DNA of 64,000 bases from Oleispirillum sp965228165 (GTDB lineage Bacteria > Pseudomonadota > Alphaproteobacteria > Rhodospirillales > Rhodospirillaceae), in the NCBI GenBank assembly GCA_965228165.1, contig CBDDHB010000003.1, positions 62,001 through 126,000 on the forward strand. The letters are read 5' to 3'. Position 1 is the stretch's first letter. Every line of letters starts with the position of its first letter. Shown one piece after another: positions 54,068 to 62,476 of the stretch. Below the pieces are notes generated by a model that had not been told where the DNA came from, did not search any database, and was given only the letters and a program-made list of their open reading frames with translations. Made by a program: the position numbers and the translations under genes.

Positions 54068-55366
54068 TTACATGTGGTCCGGCAGATAGGTGACGATCCC
54101 CGGAAAGACGGTGATCAGCCCCACCGCCAGCACCAGAATCAGGAAGAACGGCACCGCCGACTTAGCGATGTAAAGGATATCGCGGTTGCTCAAACCCTGG
54201 ATTACGAACAGGTTGAAGCCGACCGGCGGAGTGATCTGCGCCATCTCGACGACCAGAACGATAAAAACGCCGAACCAGACCGGATCGATCCCCGCCGCCA
54301 GAATCATCGGCTGAATCACCGCAGTGGTCAGCACCACCACGGAAATGCCGTCGAGGAAGCAACCCATGATGATGAAGAACACGGTGAGCGCGGCAAGCAG
54401 GGCATAGGGCGACAGATGGAACGAAGCGATCCACCGCGCCAGACCCGCCGGAATGCCGGTGAACCCCATCGCCATGGTCAGGAACGACGCCCCCGCCAGG
54501 ATGAAGGCGATCATGCACGAGGTGCGAGTGGCGCTCATCAGCCCGTCGATGAAGGTGGCGCGGGTCAAATCGCCGGACAGCCAGGCCAACCCGAGGGAGA
54601 GGAACACCCCCACCGCCGCCGCGTCGGTGGGCGAGGCGATGCCGGAATAGATCGAACCGATCACCCCGCCGATCAGCAGGATCACCGGCCCCAGGCGCTT
54701 CAGGCTGTCGAGACGATCGCGCCAGGTATAGGTTTCGGTCAGCGGCGGAATGTCCTGCGGCCGCAGCAGGGCGCGGACGATCACATAGCCCATGAACAGG
54801 CAGACCAGCATGATGCCGGGCAGAACCCCGGCGACGAACAGCCGCGCGATCGACTGGTCGGTGGCGATGCCATAGACGATCAGGATGATCGACGGCGGAA
54901 TCAGAAGCCCCAGGGTCGCCGACCCCGCCAGGGACCCCAGGATCGCGGTTTCGGCATAGCCCCGACGCTTCAGTTCCGGAATCGACATCTTGCCGATGGT
55001 CGCGGCGGTCGCCACCGACGAGCCGGAAACGGCGGCGAAGATGCCGCAACCGATGATGTTGACGTGCAACAGGCGACCGGGCAGACTGGTCATCCAGGGA
55101 ACCAGACCCTCGAACATGTCGTCGGACAGCCGCGACCGGAACAGGATATCGCCCATCCAGATGAACATCGGCAGCGAGGCCAGGGACCACAGGTTCGACG
55201 ACCCCCAGATCGCGGTGGCGAGCAACGGCCCGGCGGGGGAATTGGTGAAGACCAACATGCCGAGCAGACCGACGCCGAGCAGGGCGAGAGCCACCCAAAC
55301 CCCGGAGGCCAGCAAAAAGAACATGAAGCCCAGCAGAACCAGACCGGGAATGACGCTGTCTTCCAT
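54068..55366 (-). CDS. dctM: TRAP transporter large permease DctM (432 aa)
   Basis: Start at ATG 55366, next to the dctQ stop. About 12 membrane helices; family motifs include GCGIFAAVSGSSVATAATIG, LGLLIPPSIILIVYGIATDQ and MAQITPPVGFNLFVIQGLSN. It imports a C4-dicarboxylate or related carboxylate using the sodium or proton gradient. Substrate is set by DctP upstream. Length is normal. Confidence 0.94.
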   Translation of the reverse strand: MEDSVIPGLVLLGFMFFLLASGVWVALALLGVGLLGMLVFTNSPAGPLLATAIWGSSNLWSLASLPMFIWMGDILFRSRLSDDMFEGLVPWMTSLPGRLLHVNIIGCGIFAAVSGSSVATAATIGKMSIPELKRRGYAETAILGSLAGSATLGLLIPPSIILIVYGIATDQSIARLFVAGVLPGIMLVCLFMGYVIVRALLRPQDIPPLTETYTWRDRLDSLKRLGPVILLIGGVIGSIYSGIASPTDAAAVGVFLSLGLAWLSGDLTRATFIDGLMSATRTSCMIAFILAGASFLTMAMGFTGIPAGLARWIASFHLSPYALLAALTVFFIIMGCFLDGISVVVLTTAVIQPMILAAGIDPVWFGVFIVLVVEMAQITPPVGFNLFVIQGLSNRDILYIAKSAVPFFLILVLAVGLITVFPGIVTYLPDHM

Positions 55367-55909
55367 TTATTCGCTCCCCGCGCCGAGATCGCACGCGGAA
55401 TCGCGCCCGTCCTGAATGAAACGCACCGCGCTGTCCAGCATCGCCACCGCCAGAACCGACGCGCCGACGGCGATCGGAATCTGCGGAATCCACAGCGGCA
55501 CCGGCACCAGACCGGGCGACAGATCGCCGAATTCGTAGCTGTCGAAAACCAGTTCCCAGGCGTACCAGGCGAAATAGGCGCTGACCGCCGCGCCGACCAG
55601 GCAGACCAACACCGCGCACACCCCCTGCGCGGCGCGCGGCAGACGGGACAACACCAGGGTCACGCGGATGTGCGACCCCTTGCGCAACGCGTGGGGCAGC
55701 GCCAGGAACGAGGCCGCCGCCAGGAAGAAACCGGCGATTTCGGCATAGGACGGCACCACCAGACCGACCGGCAAACCGGTCACCAGGCTGACCGCGAAGT
55801 CGAGCGCATTGGCGCCGACCTGCAAAAGGACGATCGCGAAGATCGCCACCAGGAATCCCGCCGCCGCGACGCCGCAGGCGGCGTACAGGGCGTCCAAGGT
55901 TTTTCTCAT
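55367..55909 (-). CDS. dctQ: TRAP transporter small permease DctQ (180 aa)
   Basis: Start at ATG 55909 behind GGGAAGG. Four membrane helices (AACGVAAAGFLVAIFAIVLL and others) and the conserved LPHALRKGSHIRVTLVLSRL motif. It forms the complex with DctM. Its stop touches the dctM start (55366/55367), so the two are co-translated. Confidence 0.92.
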   Translation of the reverse strand: MRKTLDALYAACGVAAAGFLVAIFAIVLLQVGANALDFAVSLVTGLPVGLVVPSYAEIAGFFLAAASFLALPHALRKGSHIRVTLVLSRLPRAAQGVCAVLVCLVGAAVSAYFAWYAWELVFDSYEFGDLSPGLVPVPLWIPQIPIAVGASVLAVAMLDSAVRFIQDGRDSACDLGAGSE

Positions 55910-55974
55910 CAAGAGCCTTCCCAACCGTCGGCTTCGCGTGCCGAAACCGACTCCCCTCGTTTCTCGAATAACGA

Positions 55975-56006
55975 GGAAGGAGCCGACGACCCCGTCGGCT
56001 CCTTCC
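55975..56006 (-). terminator. Hairpin between dctP and dctQM
   Basis: A perfect 14-bp stem, GGAAGGAGCCGACG with CGTCGGCTCCTTCC, and an ACCC loop, no T run. This is the usual dctP-dctQ intergenic hairpin. It probably stabilises the dctP mRNA and keeps the binding protein in excess over the permease. Confidence 0.75.
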
Positions 56007-56016
56007 GATGACCAGC

Positions 56017-56994
56017 CTATTTCTTGTTGAAGGCGTCGAGAATCGCCTTGGCGTCGGCGCCGCCCTGCTTTTCCCAATCGGCGACGATCACCTTGCCGGC
56101 GGCGGCGAAGGCGGCCTTCAGCTCCGGCGACGGGGCCTGCACCACCATGCCGTTATCCTTCAGGATCTTGGTCTTGGCGGCGGCTTCCGCCTTGCTCATC
56201 TCCCAGCCGCGCTTCTCGGCGGCGGCGGCGGCCTTCAGCACCGCGGCCTGGGTCTTGGGCGGCAGAGCGTCGAAGGCCTTGGCGTTGACCGCCACCACGT
56301 TCTTCGGCAGCCAAGCCTGGACGTCGTAGTAGTACTTCACGAAGTCCCAGGACTTCGAGCTGGCTCCGGTGGAGGGCGAGGTCATCATCGCCGCGACCTG
56401 ACCGGTGGCGAAGGCCTGCGGAATGTCCGGCACTTCCACCTGGGTCGGCACCATGCCCAGTTCGCGCGCCAGCTTCTGCTGCAACGCGTTATAGGCGCGC
56501 ATCTTCAGCCCCTTCAGGTCGCCGGGGGTAGCGGCCTCGAACTTGGTGTAGAAGCCTTGCGGCGGCCAGGCGACCGAATACAGAATCTTGATCCGCTGCT
56601 TCTCCAGAAGCTTGTCGATCACCGGGCGGGAGGCCTTCCACAGCTTTTCCGCCTGATCGTAGTCGGTGGCGAGGAACGGCAGGGAATCGACGCCGAATAC
56701 CGGGTTTTCGTTGGTCAACAGCGACAGGAAGAATTCGCCGATCGGCACCTGCCCGTTGCGCAGGGCGTTCTTGATCTCCGGGTGCTTGACCAGGGAATCG
56801 GCGCTATGCACGGCGATTTTCAACTCGCCGCCGGTGGCTTCCTCGACGTCCTTGGCGAACTGGCGAACGTTGATGGTGTGGAAATCGGCCTCCGAATACG
56901 GGGTCGGCATGTTCCAGGTCTCGGCCTGCGCCGAGGCAACCCCCAAAAGCGAGGCGGCGAACGCCGTCACCGCGATTTTACGAAGCGAAGCCAT
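56017..56994 (-). CDS. dctP: TRAP transporter substrate-binding protein DctP (325 aa)
   Basis: Start at ATG 56994. A signal peptide at 1-24 (VTAFAASLLGVASAQAE) and the DctP fold with FHTINVRQFAKDVEEATGGE, AMMTSPSTGASSKSWDFVKY and the conserved Arg-containing LKGLKMRAYNALQQK. The Arg binds the substrate carboxylate. First gene of the dctPQM operon. The ligand cannot be predicted from sequence alone. Confidence 0.93.
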   Translation of the reverse strand: MASLRKIAVTAFAASLLGVASAQAETWNMPTPYSEADFHTINVRQFAKDVEEATGGELKIAVHSADSLVKHPEIKNALRNGQVPIGEFFLSLLTNENPVFGVDSLPFLATDYDQAEKLWKASRPVIDKLLEKQRIKILYSVAWPPQGFYTKFEAATPGDLKGLKMRAYNALQQKLARELGMVPTQVEVPDIPQAFATGQVAAMMTSPSTGASSKSWDFVKYYYDVQAWLPKNVVAVNAKAFDALPPKTQAAVLKAAAAAEKRGWEMSKAEAAAKTKILKDNGMVVQAPSPELKAAFAAAGKVIVADWEKQGGADAKAILDAFNKK

Positions 56995-57341
56995 GATGTG
57001 GTCTCCCTGTTATGTTTCATGCGATTGGCCATCGAAGGCGAAGGGCACATTTTAGTCAATCCCAGAAAAACCGCCAGGGCCTGATGAAGAAACAGGCACC
57101 AAAACCAGGGATCACCCGATGTGCGCCGCTTTCCAGCGCGAAACTTGTACCCCTGCAATGCGCAAACTGCAAAAAGAGTCCCACCGAACCCAGAAGAAAA
57201 ACCGCGACTCGCCCCGGCGCCGCCCCGGAGACATGGGAATTACTTATCGAAACGCATAACAAGCAATGATCCATGCAAACGCGCCGGAAGACCGTGGCGC
57301 GGGCGGACAGATGCGGCAAAGGCTGGTATAACCTCCGCATC
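56995..57341. other. Intergenic region between dctP and the LysE/RhtB gene
   Basis: A 347-bp stretch between divergent genes. The part near dctP is AT-richer and should hold its promoter. No RNA gene, repeat or ORF with coding character is seen. Its codon-like bias is absent in all frames. Confidence 0.5.
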
Positions 57342-57965
57342 ATGTTCGCCTACGACCTCGCCCACTGGATGACCTTTGCCGCCGCCGCGATGGCCCTGAC
57401 CCTCGCGCCGGGGCCGGACCTTGCCCTGATCATCGCCCATACGGTCAAGGGCGGCCGCCGCAACGGCTTCGCCGCGATGGCCGGGATTTGGGCGGGGGCC
57501 TTGGGACACGTGACCCTGGCCGCCTTCGGGCTGTCGGCGATTCTGGCGGCCTCGGCCACTGCGTTTGCCGCCATCAAGTGGGCGGGCGCGGCCTATCTGG
57601 TGTGGGTCGGCGTGCAAACCCTGCGCGGCACGGGCGGACCGACCGCCGGACCGGGGGCGCGGCACGGCGATGCCTGGCGGATTTTCCGTCAGGGGGTGTT
57701 GACCGACCTTTTGAATCCCAAGGTGGCGATCTTTTTCCTCGCCTTCCTGCCGCAATTCGTGGTCGAGGGTGCGGGCCCGGTCTGGGCGCAACTGGCATTG
57801 CACGGGGTTCTGGTGGTGGCGTCGGCGGTGGTCGTCGAACCGCCGCTGATCCTGCTCGGCGAGCGATTGGCCAAACGCCTGCACGGGCGCAACCCCCGGC
57901 TGGAACGCGCCTTGGGCGGCGTGCTGATCGGCCTGGGCGTCAGGCTAGCCCTGATCGAAGGCTAG
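57342..57965 (+). CDS. LysE/RhtB-family amino-acid exporter (207 aa)
   Basis: The ATG at 57342 is preferred over an upstream in-frame ATG (57273) because the family begins here. Five or six membrane helices; the LysE signature is ALTLAPGPDLALIIAHTVKG, with RNGFAAMAGIWAGALGHV and LTDLLNPKVAIFFLAFLPQF. It exports amino acids or related small molecules; the specific substrate is unknown. Its stop codon TAG (57963-57965) is built from a TA duplication plus the first G of the MITE-like element that follows. Length is normal, so little or nothing is lost. Confidence 0.9.
   Translation: MFAYDLAHWMTFAAAAMALTLAPGPDLALIIAHTVKGGRRNGFAAMAGIWAGALGHVTLAAFGLSAILAASATAFAAIKWAGAAYLVWVGVQTLRGTGGPTAGPGARHGDAWRIFRQGVLTDLLNPKVAIFFLAFLPQFVVEGAGPVWAQLALHGVLVVASAVVVEPPLILLGERLAKRLHGRNPRLERALGGVLIGLGVRLALIEG
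57918..57965. repeat. 3' end of the LysE/RhtB gene, also found as a fragment at 58772-58819
   Basis: These 48 bases align to 58772-58819 with 37 identities. They encode GVLIGLGVRLALIEG and GLPIGLGVKLAPIER respectively. The second copy overlaps the end of the broken bioY gene and looks like the tail of a second, mostly deleted LysE/RhtB gene. Confidence 0.75.
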
Positions 57966-58232
57966 GACGTAAACTCATCAATCCCGCCGATTGCGCCGGA
58001 GCGATTTGGTTCGTCCGAACAGGAGAAAAGCGAAGACCGTAGCGGGGTCTACGAGCAAGCTTTTCAACGCCTTCGGCGGACGAAATCGCCCGGCCCTTCG
58101 GGTTGGTCGCCAAGGAACACCCTGGTTCGTCGCCACCGCTCACCGATGTCCCGGCATCGCCTTCGCGGCGGCTCCTGCCATTGTATCCCTTGGCGACCAA
58201 CGCAATTTAGCAGGATTTATCAGTCTACGTCC
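57965..58232. mobile_element. 268-bp MITE-like element with terminal inverted repeats and TA duplication
   Basis: Both ends carry an 18-bp inverted repeat (GGACGTAAACTCATCAAT and, reversed, GGACGTAGACTGATAAAT; 15 of 18 identical). TA flanks both ends (57963-57964 and 58233-58234), as in IS630/Tc1-type or some IS5-type insertions. An inner 14-bp inverted repeat (58102-58115 with 58188-58201) is present. No transposase is encoded, so movement would need one supplied elsewhere. The element lies exactly between two convergent genes and contributes the last base of both TAG stop codons. Confidence 0.78.
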
Positions 58233-58735
58233 TAAGACAAAATGCCGTGGATTTTCGCCAGCCACCCGCCAATCCGCGGGAGATACCGTGTCCTGCCGTG
58301 CTTGAACACGATGAAGGAAACGTGCGCAAGGACGATCCAGACGGCGACCTCGGCCACGACCTCATGCGGCCCCTTGAACCACCCGACGGCGTCGGCGATC
58401 AAGCCGGTGACGGCGGTCAAACCGATCCCGAACAAAAGAAACGCGGCAATCCACGCATACAGGGGATGACGCCCCTGGCGCGTCGACCACCACAGAGACG
58501 CACCCGCAAGGCTCGGTCGCGGCAATCGGAACGGCGACCCCACCGGTGCGACACCCCCGATCAGCAGGCGCAGCAGGATCGCCGCCAACGCAACGTATCC
58601 CGCGAACCGGTGAATGGGACGGAGGAAACCCTCCGCCGTGACATAGGCGACAACAAACGCCACCCCCAGCCCATCGTGCCAGTACGTCAAGACCGTGCGG
58701 GACCGTTTTCTGCTGCGAAGCTGATGATCTGTCAT
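58232..58735 (-). CDS. Cytochrome b561-family membrane protein (167 aa)
   Basis: Start at ATG 58735. Four membrane helices carry the expected haem-ligand histidines: LTYWHDGLGVAFVVAYVTAE, PIHRFAGYVALAAILLRLL and the last two helices with WIVLAHVSFIVFKHGRTR. Such proteins move electrons between quinone and periplasmic partners or serve as hydrogenase/thiosulfate-type cytochromes. The stop TAG (58234-58232) uses the MITE-derived base, so the C-terminus may have been shortened or replaced by a few residues. Confidence 0.83.
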   Translation of the reverse strand: MTDHQLRSRKRSRTVLTYWHDGLGVAFVVAYVTAEGFLRPIHRFAGYVALAAILLRLLIGGVAPVGSPFRLPRPSLAGASLWWSTRQGRHPLYAWIAAFLLFGIGLTAVTGLIADAVGWFKGPHEVVAEVAVWIVLAHVSFIVFKHGRTRYLPRIGGWLAKIHGILS

Positions 58736-58771
58736 CGTTTCCGATCTGGTTTCCGTCCTTCGCCGCAGAGC

Positions 58772-58819
58772 GGCCTGCCGATCGGCCTGGGCGTCAAACT
58801 TGCCCCGATCGAGCGTTGA
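58772..58819 (+). pseudogene. Remnant of a second LysE/RhtB gene (3' end only)
   Basis: These 48 bases encode GLPIGLGVKLAPIER followed by TGA, matching the end of the intact exporter at 57342-57965. Nothing upstream in this frame is LysE-like. The fragment overlaps the 3' end of the bioY-like gene (58794) on the other strand. It suggests a past tandem pair collapsed by deletion. Confidence 0.55.
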
Positions 58820-59386
58820 CGCCGCGAACGCGGGCGGCGAGCAGGGCGACCAGCAACGACTTCAGGAAGGCGCCGGGCAGGAAGGGTATCACCCCCTTCA
58901 TCAGGGCCGGATGCAGGCCGATCGCGTGCGCCAGCCACAGCGCCCCACTCCCAGGCATATTCCGTTGCCCAGCAGCATCACCGCGAACAGCCGGAGCAGC
59001 CTGCCCCGGTCCCATCCCCGTTCCACCAGCCAGCCGATCGCCGCCGCCGCAAGGGGGAAAGCGAACAGATACCCGGCGCTCGCCCCCAGGAACTTCGCGA
59101 GCCCGCCGCTGCCCCCGGCCAGAACCGGTAATCCGGCGGCCCCGGCCAGCAGCCAGACGACGACGCAGGCCGCTCCCAGCCGCCAGCCGAGGATCGCCCC
59201 GACCAGCGACACCGCGAGGGTCTGCATGGTCACCGGCACCGGACCCACGGGAATGGAAACCCGCGACGACACCGCCAGGACCAGCACTCCCGCGACGGCC
59301 AGAAGCGCCTGTTGCCAGGGCGGCAAACGTCGCGCCTAGGCGGGAAGGGAGGAAACGGCGATTTGCGGCTCGACGGACGGAATCAT
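58794..59386 (-). pseudogene. bioY: Biotin transporter BioY, interrupted
   Basis: The first ATG (59386) leads into MIPSVEPQIAVSSLPA and then a TAG at codon 17. Reading on in the same frame gives a clear BioY: VSIPVGPVPVTMQTLAVSLV, VVVWLLAGAAGLPVLAGG and GYLFAFPLAAAAIGWLVERG. The frame breaks again at 58943-58946 (four Cs); one more base would restore the C-terminal LAHAIGLHPALMKG and VIPFLPGAFLKSLLVALLAA. BioY is the substrate subunit of an ECF biotin transporter. The TAG is a substitution (TGG would fit), so two independent lesions are needed. Confidence 0.78.
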
Positions 59387-59526
59387 GGCTCACCCGATCG
59401 GCGCGGTCCCGCCCCCGCCGACGCGGCGGAGGGACAGGCCGCACAACCTTGAATTCGCAGAATACCAGCCCGCGACACGCCGGGCGAGATCGAAGTGGTG
59501 GCGAAGCTTGGCTCGCCGCAACGAAA

Positions 59527-59558
59527 AAGCCCGCCGGACCGCGCCGACGGGCTTTTTT
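59527..59558 (-). terminator. Terminator of the tRNA-Met gene
   Basis: A GCCCG/CGGGC-type stem with T-tracts on both sides lies just 3' of the tRNA on the minus strand. Confidence 0.75.
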
Positions 59559-59561
59559 AAA

Positions 59562-59638
59562 TGGTAGCGGAGGAGGGACTCGAACCCCCGACACGCGGAT
59601 TATGATTCCGCTGCTCTAACCAGCTGAGCTACTCCGCC
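59562..59638 (-). tRNA. tRNA-Met (CAT anticodon)
   Basis: Read on the minus strand, the 77-base cloverleaf starts GGCGGAGTAGCTCAGCTGG and ends CTCCGCTACCA with an encoded CCA. The anticodon stem GCGGA/TCCGC closes a loop ATCATAA with anticodon CAT. The T-arm GTTCGAGTC is standard. The pattern fits elongator tRNA-Met; an Ile-CAT tRNA (with lysidine) is less likely. The first pair of the acceptor stem is G-U. The gene is followed by a terminator. Confidence 0.93.
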
Positions 59639-59823
59639 ACAGGTCCGCGCCACGGGGCAAACAGCCTCCCCGCGCGGGAGGCGCTTTACTTATTCGGAAT
59701 CGCCCCCTGCGTCAAGACCGGAAATGGCATTCCGATGACCCCGCCCGATCCCCCGGCGGCTGGCAATCGCCGCGCCCAACCGCTACTCTGCCGCCGGGAC
59801 ACGGCAGCGAAAGGGAGGCCGCG

Positions 59824-60273
59824 ATGCGAACGGTGGTGCAGCGGGTCGGCGAGGCGGCGGTCCGGGTCGATGGCGACGTGGTGGGAGAAATCGGCCAGGG
59901 GTTTCTGGTGCTGTTCTGCGCCGAAGCCGGAGACGCCGACGCCGACGCCGCCTTTCTCGCCCGCAAGATCGCCGCCTTACGCGTCTTCACCGACGACGCG
60001 GGCAAGATGAACCTGTCGCTGAAGGACGTCGGCGGCGCGGTGCTGGCGGTCAGCCAGTTCACCCTGGCGGCGGAGTGGCGCAACGGCAACCGCCCGGGGT
60101 TTTCCCGCGCCGCGCCGCCCGAGGAAGGCGACCGCCTCTATCGCCTGTTCTGCGACCGCCTGCGGGCGGAAGGCGTGGCGGTGGAAACCGGGGTCTTCGG
60201 CGCATCGATGGCGGTGTCCCTGGTCAACCAGGGTCCGGTGACCATCCTGATGGACACCCGCGACCCGCGCTGA
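59824..60273 (+). CDS. dtd: D-aminoacyl-tRNA deacylase (149 aa)
   Basis: Start at ATG 59824 (MRTVVQRVGEAAVRVDGDVV) after AAAGGGAGG. The catalytic-site motifs SQFTLAAEWRNGNRPGF and VSLVNQGPVTILMDTR are intact (the G-P-V-T motif is present). It removes D-amino acids mischarged onto tRNA. Length 149 aa is normal. Confidence 0.95.
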   Translation: MRTVVQRVGEAAVRVDGDVVGEIGQGFLVLFCAEAGDADADAAFLARKIAALRVFTDDAGKMNLSLKDVGGAVLAVSQFTLAAEWRNGNRPGFSRAAPPEEGDRLYRLFCDRLRAEGVAVETGVFGASMAVSLVNQGPVTILMDTRDPR

Positions 60274-60371
60274 ACCGAGCAAAAACACCCTCCCTATTTA
60301 GAACGCTTATCATCCGCACTATCTTCAGAGTCCGGGCCGCCTTCGCGGAGCCGCGAGGAAAGGATCATGCG

Positions 60372-60845
60372 ATGATCAGCCGCAGACGCATTCTGATTTC
60401 CGGCATCGCCGCGACCGCCCTGTGGTCCGGCTTCCGCGCCGACCGCGCCGCCGCCTTCGAGGTCGAGCGCAGCGACGACGACTGGCGCGCCCGCCTGACC
60501 CCGACGCAATACCGCATCCTGCGTCGGCACGGCACCGAGCGCCCCTTCAGCAGTCCGCTCAACGATGAAAAGCGGGCGGGTACGTTCTCCTGCGCCGGAT
60601 GCGCCCTGCCGCTGTTCTCCTCCGCCGCCAAGTTCGACAGCGGCACCGGCTGGCCGAGCTTCTGGCGGCCCCTGGATGACGCCATCGGCACCACCCGCGA
60701 TTTCAGCCTCGGCATGCTGCGCGTCGAGGTCCACTGCCGCCGCTGCGGCGGCCATCTGGGGCACGTTTTCACCGATGGGCCGAAACCGACCGGCCTGCGC
60801 TATTGCATCAACGGCGACGCCCTGTCGTTCGCCCCCAACACCTAA
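60372..60845 (+). CDS. msrB: Peptide-methionine (R)-S-oxide reductase MsrB, exported (157 aa)
   Basis: Start at ATG 60372 behind GGAAAGGA. The N-terminus SRRRILISGIAATALWSG is a Tat-type signal. Zinc Cys pairs CAGC and CRRC and the catalytic site LRYCINGDALSF are present, with the MsrB motif FDSGTGWPSFWRP. It reduces R-methionine sulfoxide in the cell envelope. First gene of msrB-dipZ-msrA. Confidence 0.92.
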   Translation: MISRRRILISGIAATALWSGFRADRAAAFEVERSDDDWRARLTPTQYRILRRHGTERPFSSPLNDEKRAGTFSCAGCALPLFSSAAKFDSGTGWPSFWRPLDDAIGTTRDFSLGMLRVEVHCRRCGGHLGHVFTDGPKPTGLRYCINGDALSFAPNT

Positions 60846-60854
60846 GGAAACGCC

Positions 60855-62465
60855 ATGCTGTTGCTGGCCGCATATCTGGGCGGGGCGCTGACCATCCTCT
60901 CCCCCTGCATCCTGCCGGTGCTGCCCTTCGTCTTCGCCCGCGCCGATCGCGGCTTCCTCCGCAACGGCTTGCCCCTGCTGCTGGGGCTGGCCGCCACCTT
61001 CGCCGCCGTCGCGGCTCTCGCCGCCCTGGGCGGCGCATGGGCGGCGACAGGCAACCAGATCGCGCGCTTCCTCGCCTTCGGATTCCTGACCCTGATGGGG
61101 CTGGCGCTGCTGTTCCCCGCGGTTTCCGCCTGGGCGACGCGGCCCTTCGTCGATCTGGGGAGTCGCCTGTCCGACCGCGCCGGAGAAGGCGGCGCCGGTT
61201 CCGCGTTCCTGATCGGCGCGGCCACCGGCCTGATCTGGGCGCCCTGCGCCGGACCGATCCTCGGCCTGGTGCTGGGCGGCGCGGCGCTGGCGGGCGGCGG
61301 CGCGGTTCCGGCCCTCGCCGCCTATGGCCTGGGCGCGGCGACATCCCTCGGCATCGGCGAGGGAATACGCAAGGCCCTGGGCGCGCTGACCCTGGCGGGA
61401 GTCGCCCTGGCGGCGACGGGCGGGGACACCCTGGCGCGCTGGTCGGCTTCGGGCACCAACCGCGTCGAGCAGGCGATTCTCGACCGCCTGCCGATCGCGC
61501 AACGCCGCCCCGTCGCATCCGAAACGCCCCTCGACTCCCTGGCCGGAATCACCGCCTGGATGAACGGCCCGCCGCTTTCCGCCGACGCCCTGAAGAGCAA
61601 GGCGGTGCTGGTGGACTTCTGGACCTATTCCTGCATCAACTGCCTGCGCTCCATCCCCCACGTCCGCGCCTGGGATGCCGCCTATCGCAATCGGGGGCTG
61701 GTGACGATCGGCGTCCACACCCCGGAATTCGCCTTCGAAAAACTGCCGGAAAACGTCGCCCGCGCGGTGCGCGACCTGGGGATCGCCTATCCGGTGGCGA
61801 TCGACAACGACTACGCCGCATGGACCGGATTCTCCAACCGCTATTGGCCCGCCCACTACCTGATCGACGGCGAGGGTCGGGTCCGCCACCGCCACTTCGG
61901 CGAAGGGGGCGAGGCGGCGACCGAACGGGCGATCCGCGATCTGCTGCGGCTGGAGGAAACCGCCCCGACGGAAACCCGGATCGCCGCCAGCGGCGTCGAG
62001 GCCGCCGCCGATTTCTCCCGGGTGAAGTCGCCGGAAACCTATCTCGGCCACGCGCGAGCGGCGGGTTTCGCCTCGCCGGAAGGACTCGTCCGCGACCGCC
62101 GCGAAACCTATGCCCCGCCCGCCGCCCCGGTCCTCAACCAGTGGGGCCTTTCCGGCGAATGGACGATGCGGGCCAAGGACTCCCGCCTGGAGGCCGCCCC
62201 CGGCGGCATCGTCATGCGGTTTTCCGCCCGCGACCTGCATCTGGTGCTGGGAACGACGGGCGGGACGGCGCGGTTCCGGGTTTTTCTGGACGGCCAGCCG
62301 CCGGGCGCGGACGCGGGCGGCGACATCGACGCGGCGGGATTCGGCAGAGTGGACGGGCACCGCCTGTATCAACTGATCCGCCAGACCGGCGAGGTCCGCG
62401 AACGCACCTTCACCATCGAGTTCCTGGACCCCGGCGTTCAGGCCTATGCCTTCACCTTCGGATAG
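60855..62465 (+). CDS. DipZ-like thiol-disulfide carrier: CcdA domain plus thioredoxin-like domain (536 aa)
   Basis: Start at ATG 60855, 9 bp after msrB. Residues 1-~200 are a CcdA-type membrane domain (CILPVLPF and WAPCAGPI carry the redox Cys). The thioredoxin-like domain (~220-370) holds YSCINCLRS. The C-terminal ~130 residues are the beta-sandwich typical of DipZ. Reducing power would pass from the cytoplasm to the periplasm for the methionine sulfoxide reductases flanking it. In the membrane region ATSLGIGEGIRKALGAL appears to lack ~20 residues that DipZ proteins usually have before the E-x-I-R segment; this may be a real deletion. Confidence 0.9.
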   Translation: MLLLAAYLGGALTILSPCILPVLPFVFARADRGFLRNGLPLLLGLAATFAAVAALAALGGAWAATGNQIARFLAFGFLTLMGLALLFPAVSAWATRPFVDLGSRLSDRAGEGGAGSAFLIGAATGLIWAPCAGPILGLVLGGAALAGGGAVPALAAYGLGAATSLGIGEGIRKALGALTLAGVALAATGGDTLARWSASGTNRVEQAILDRLPIAQRRPVASETPLDSLAGITAWMNGPPLSADALKSKAVLVDFWTYSCINCLRSIPHVRAWDAAYRNRGLVTIGVHTPEFAFEKLPENVARAVRDLGIAYPVAIDNDYAAWTGFSNRYWPAHYLIDGEGRVRHRHFGEGGEAATERAIRDLLRLEETAPTETRIAASGVEAAADFSRVKSPETYLGHARAAGFASPEGLVRDRRETYAPPAAPVLNQWGLSGEWTMRAKDSRLEAAPGGIVMRFSARDLHLVLGTTGGTARFRVFLDGQPPGADAGGDIDAAGFGRVDGHRLYQLIRQTGEVRERTFTIEFLDPGVQAYAFTFG

Positions 62466-62476
62466 GAGCCACCGAC

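Noticed and set aside
54074..56011. 645-residue plus-strand open frame over dctM and dctQ
   Set aside because: Low-complexity Arg/Gln/His composition; the opposite strand encodes complete TRAP permease genes.
57991..58305. 104-residue plus-strand frame across the MITE-like element
   Set aside because: It crosses the element border into the antisense of cytochrome b561 and has no coding character.
59562..59638. tRNA gene as attachment site for the prophage
   Set aside because: It is ~47 kb from the phage genes, with no integrase or duplicated tRNA end beside them.
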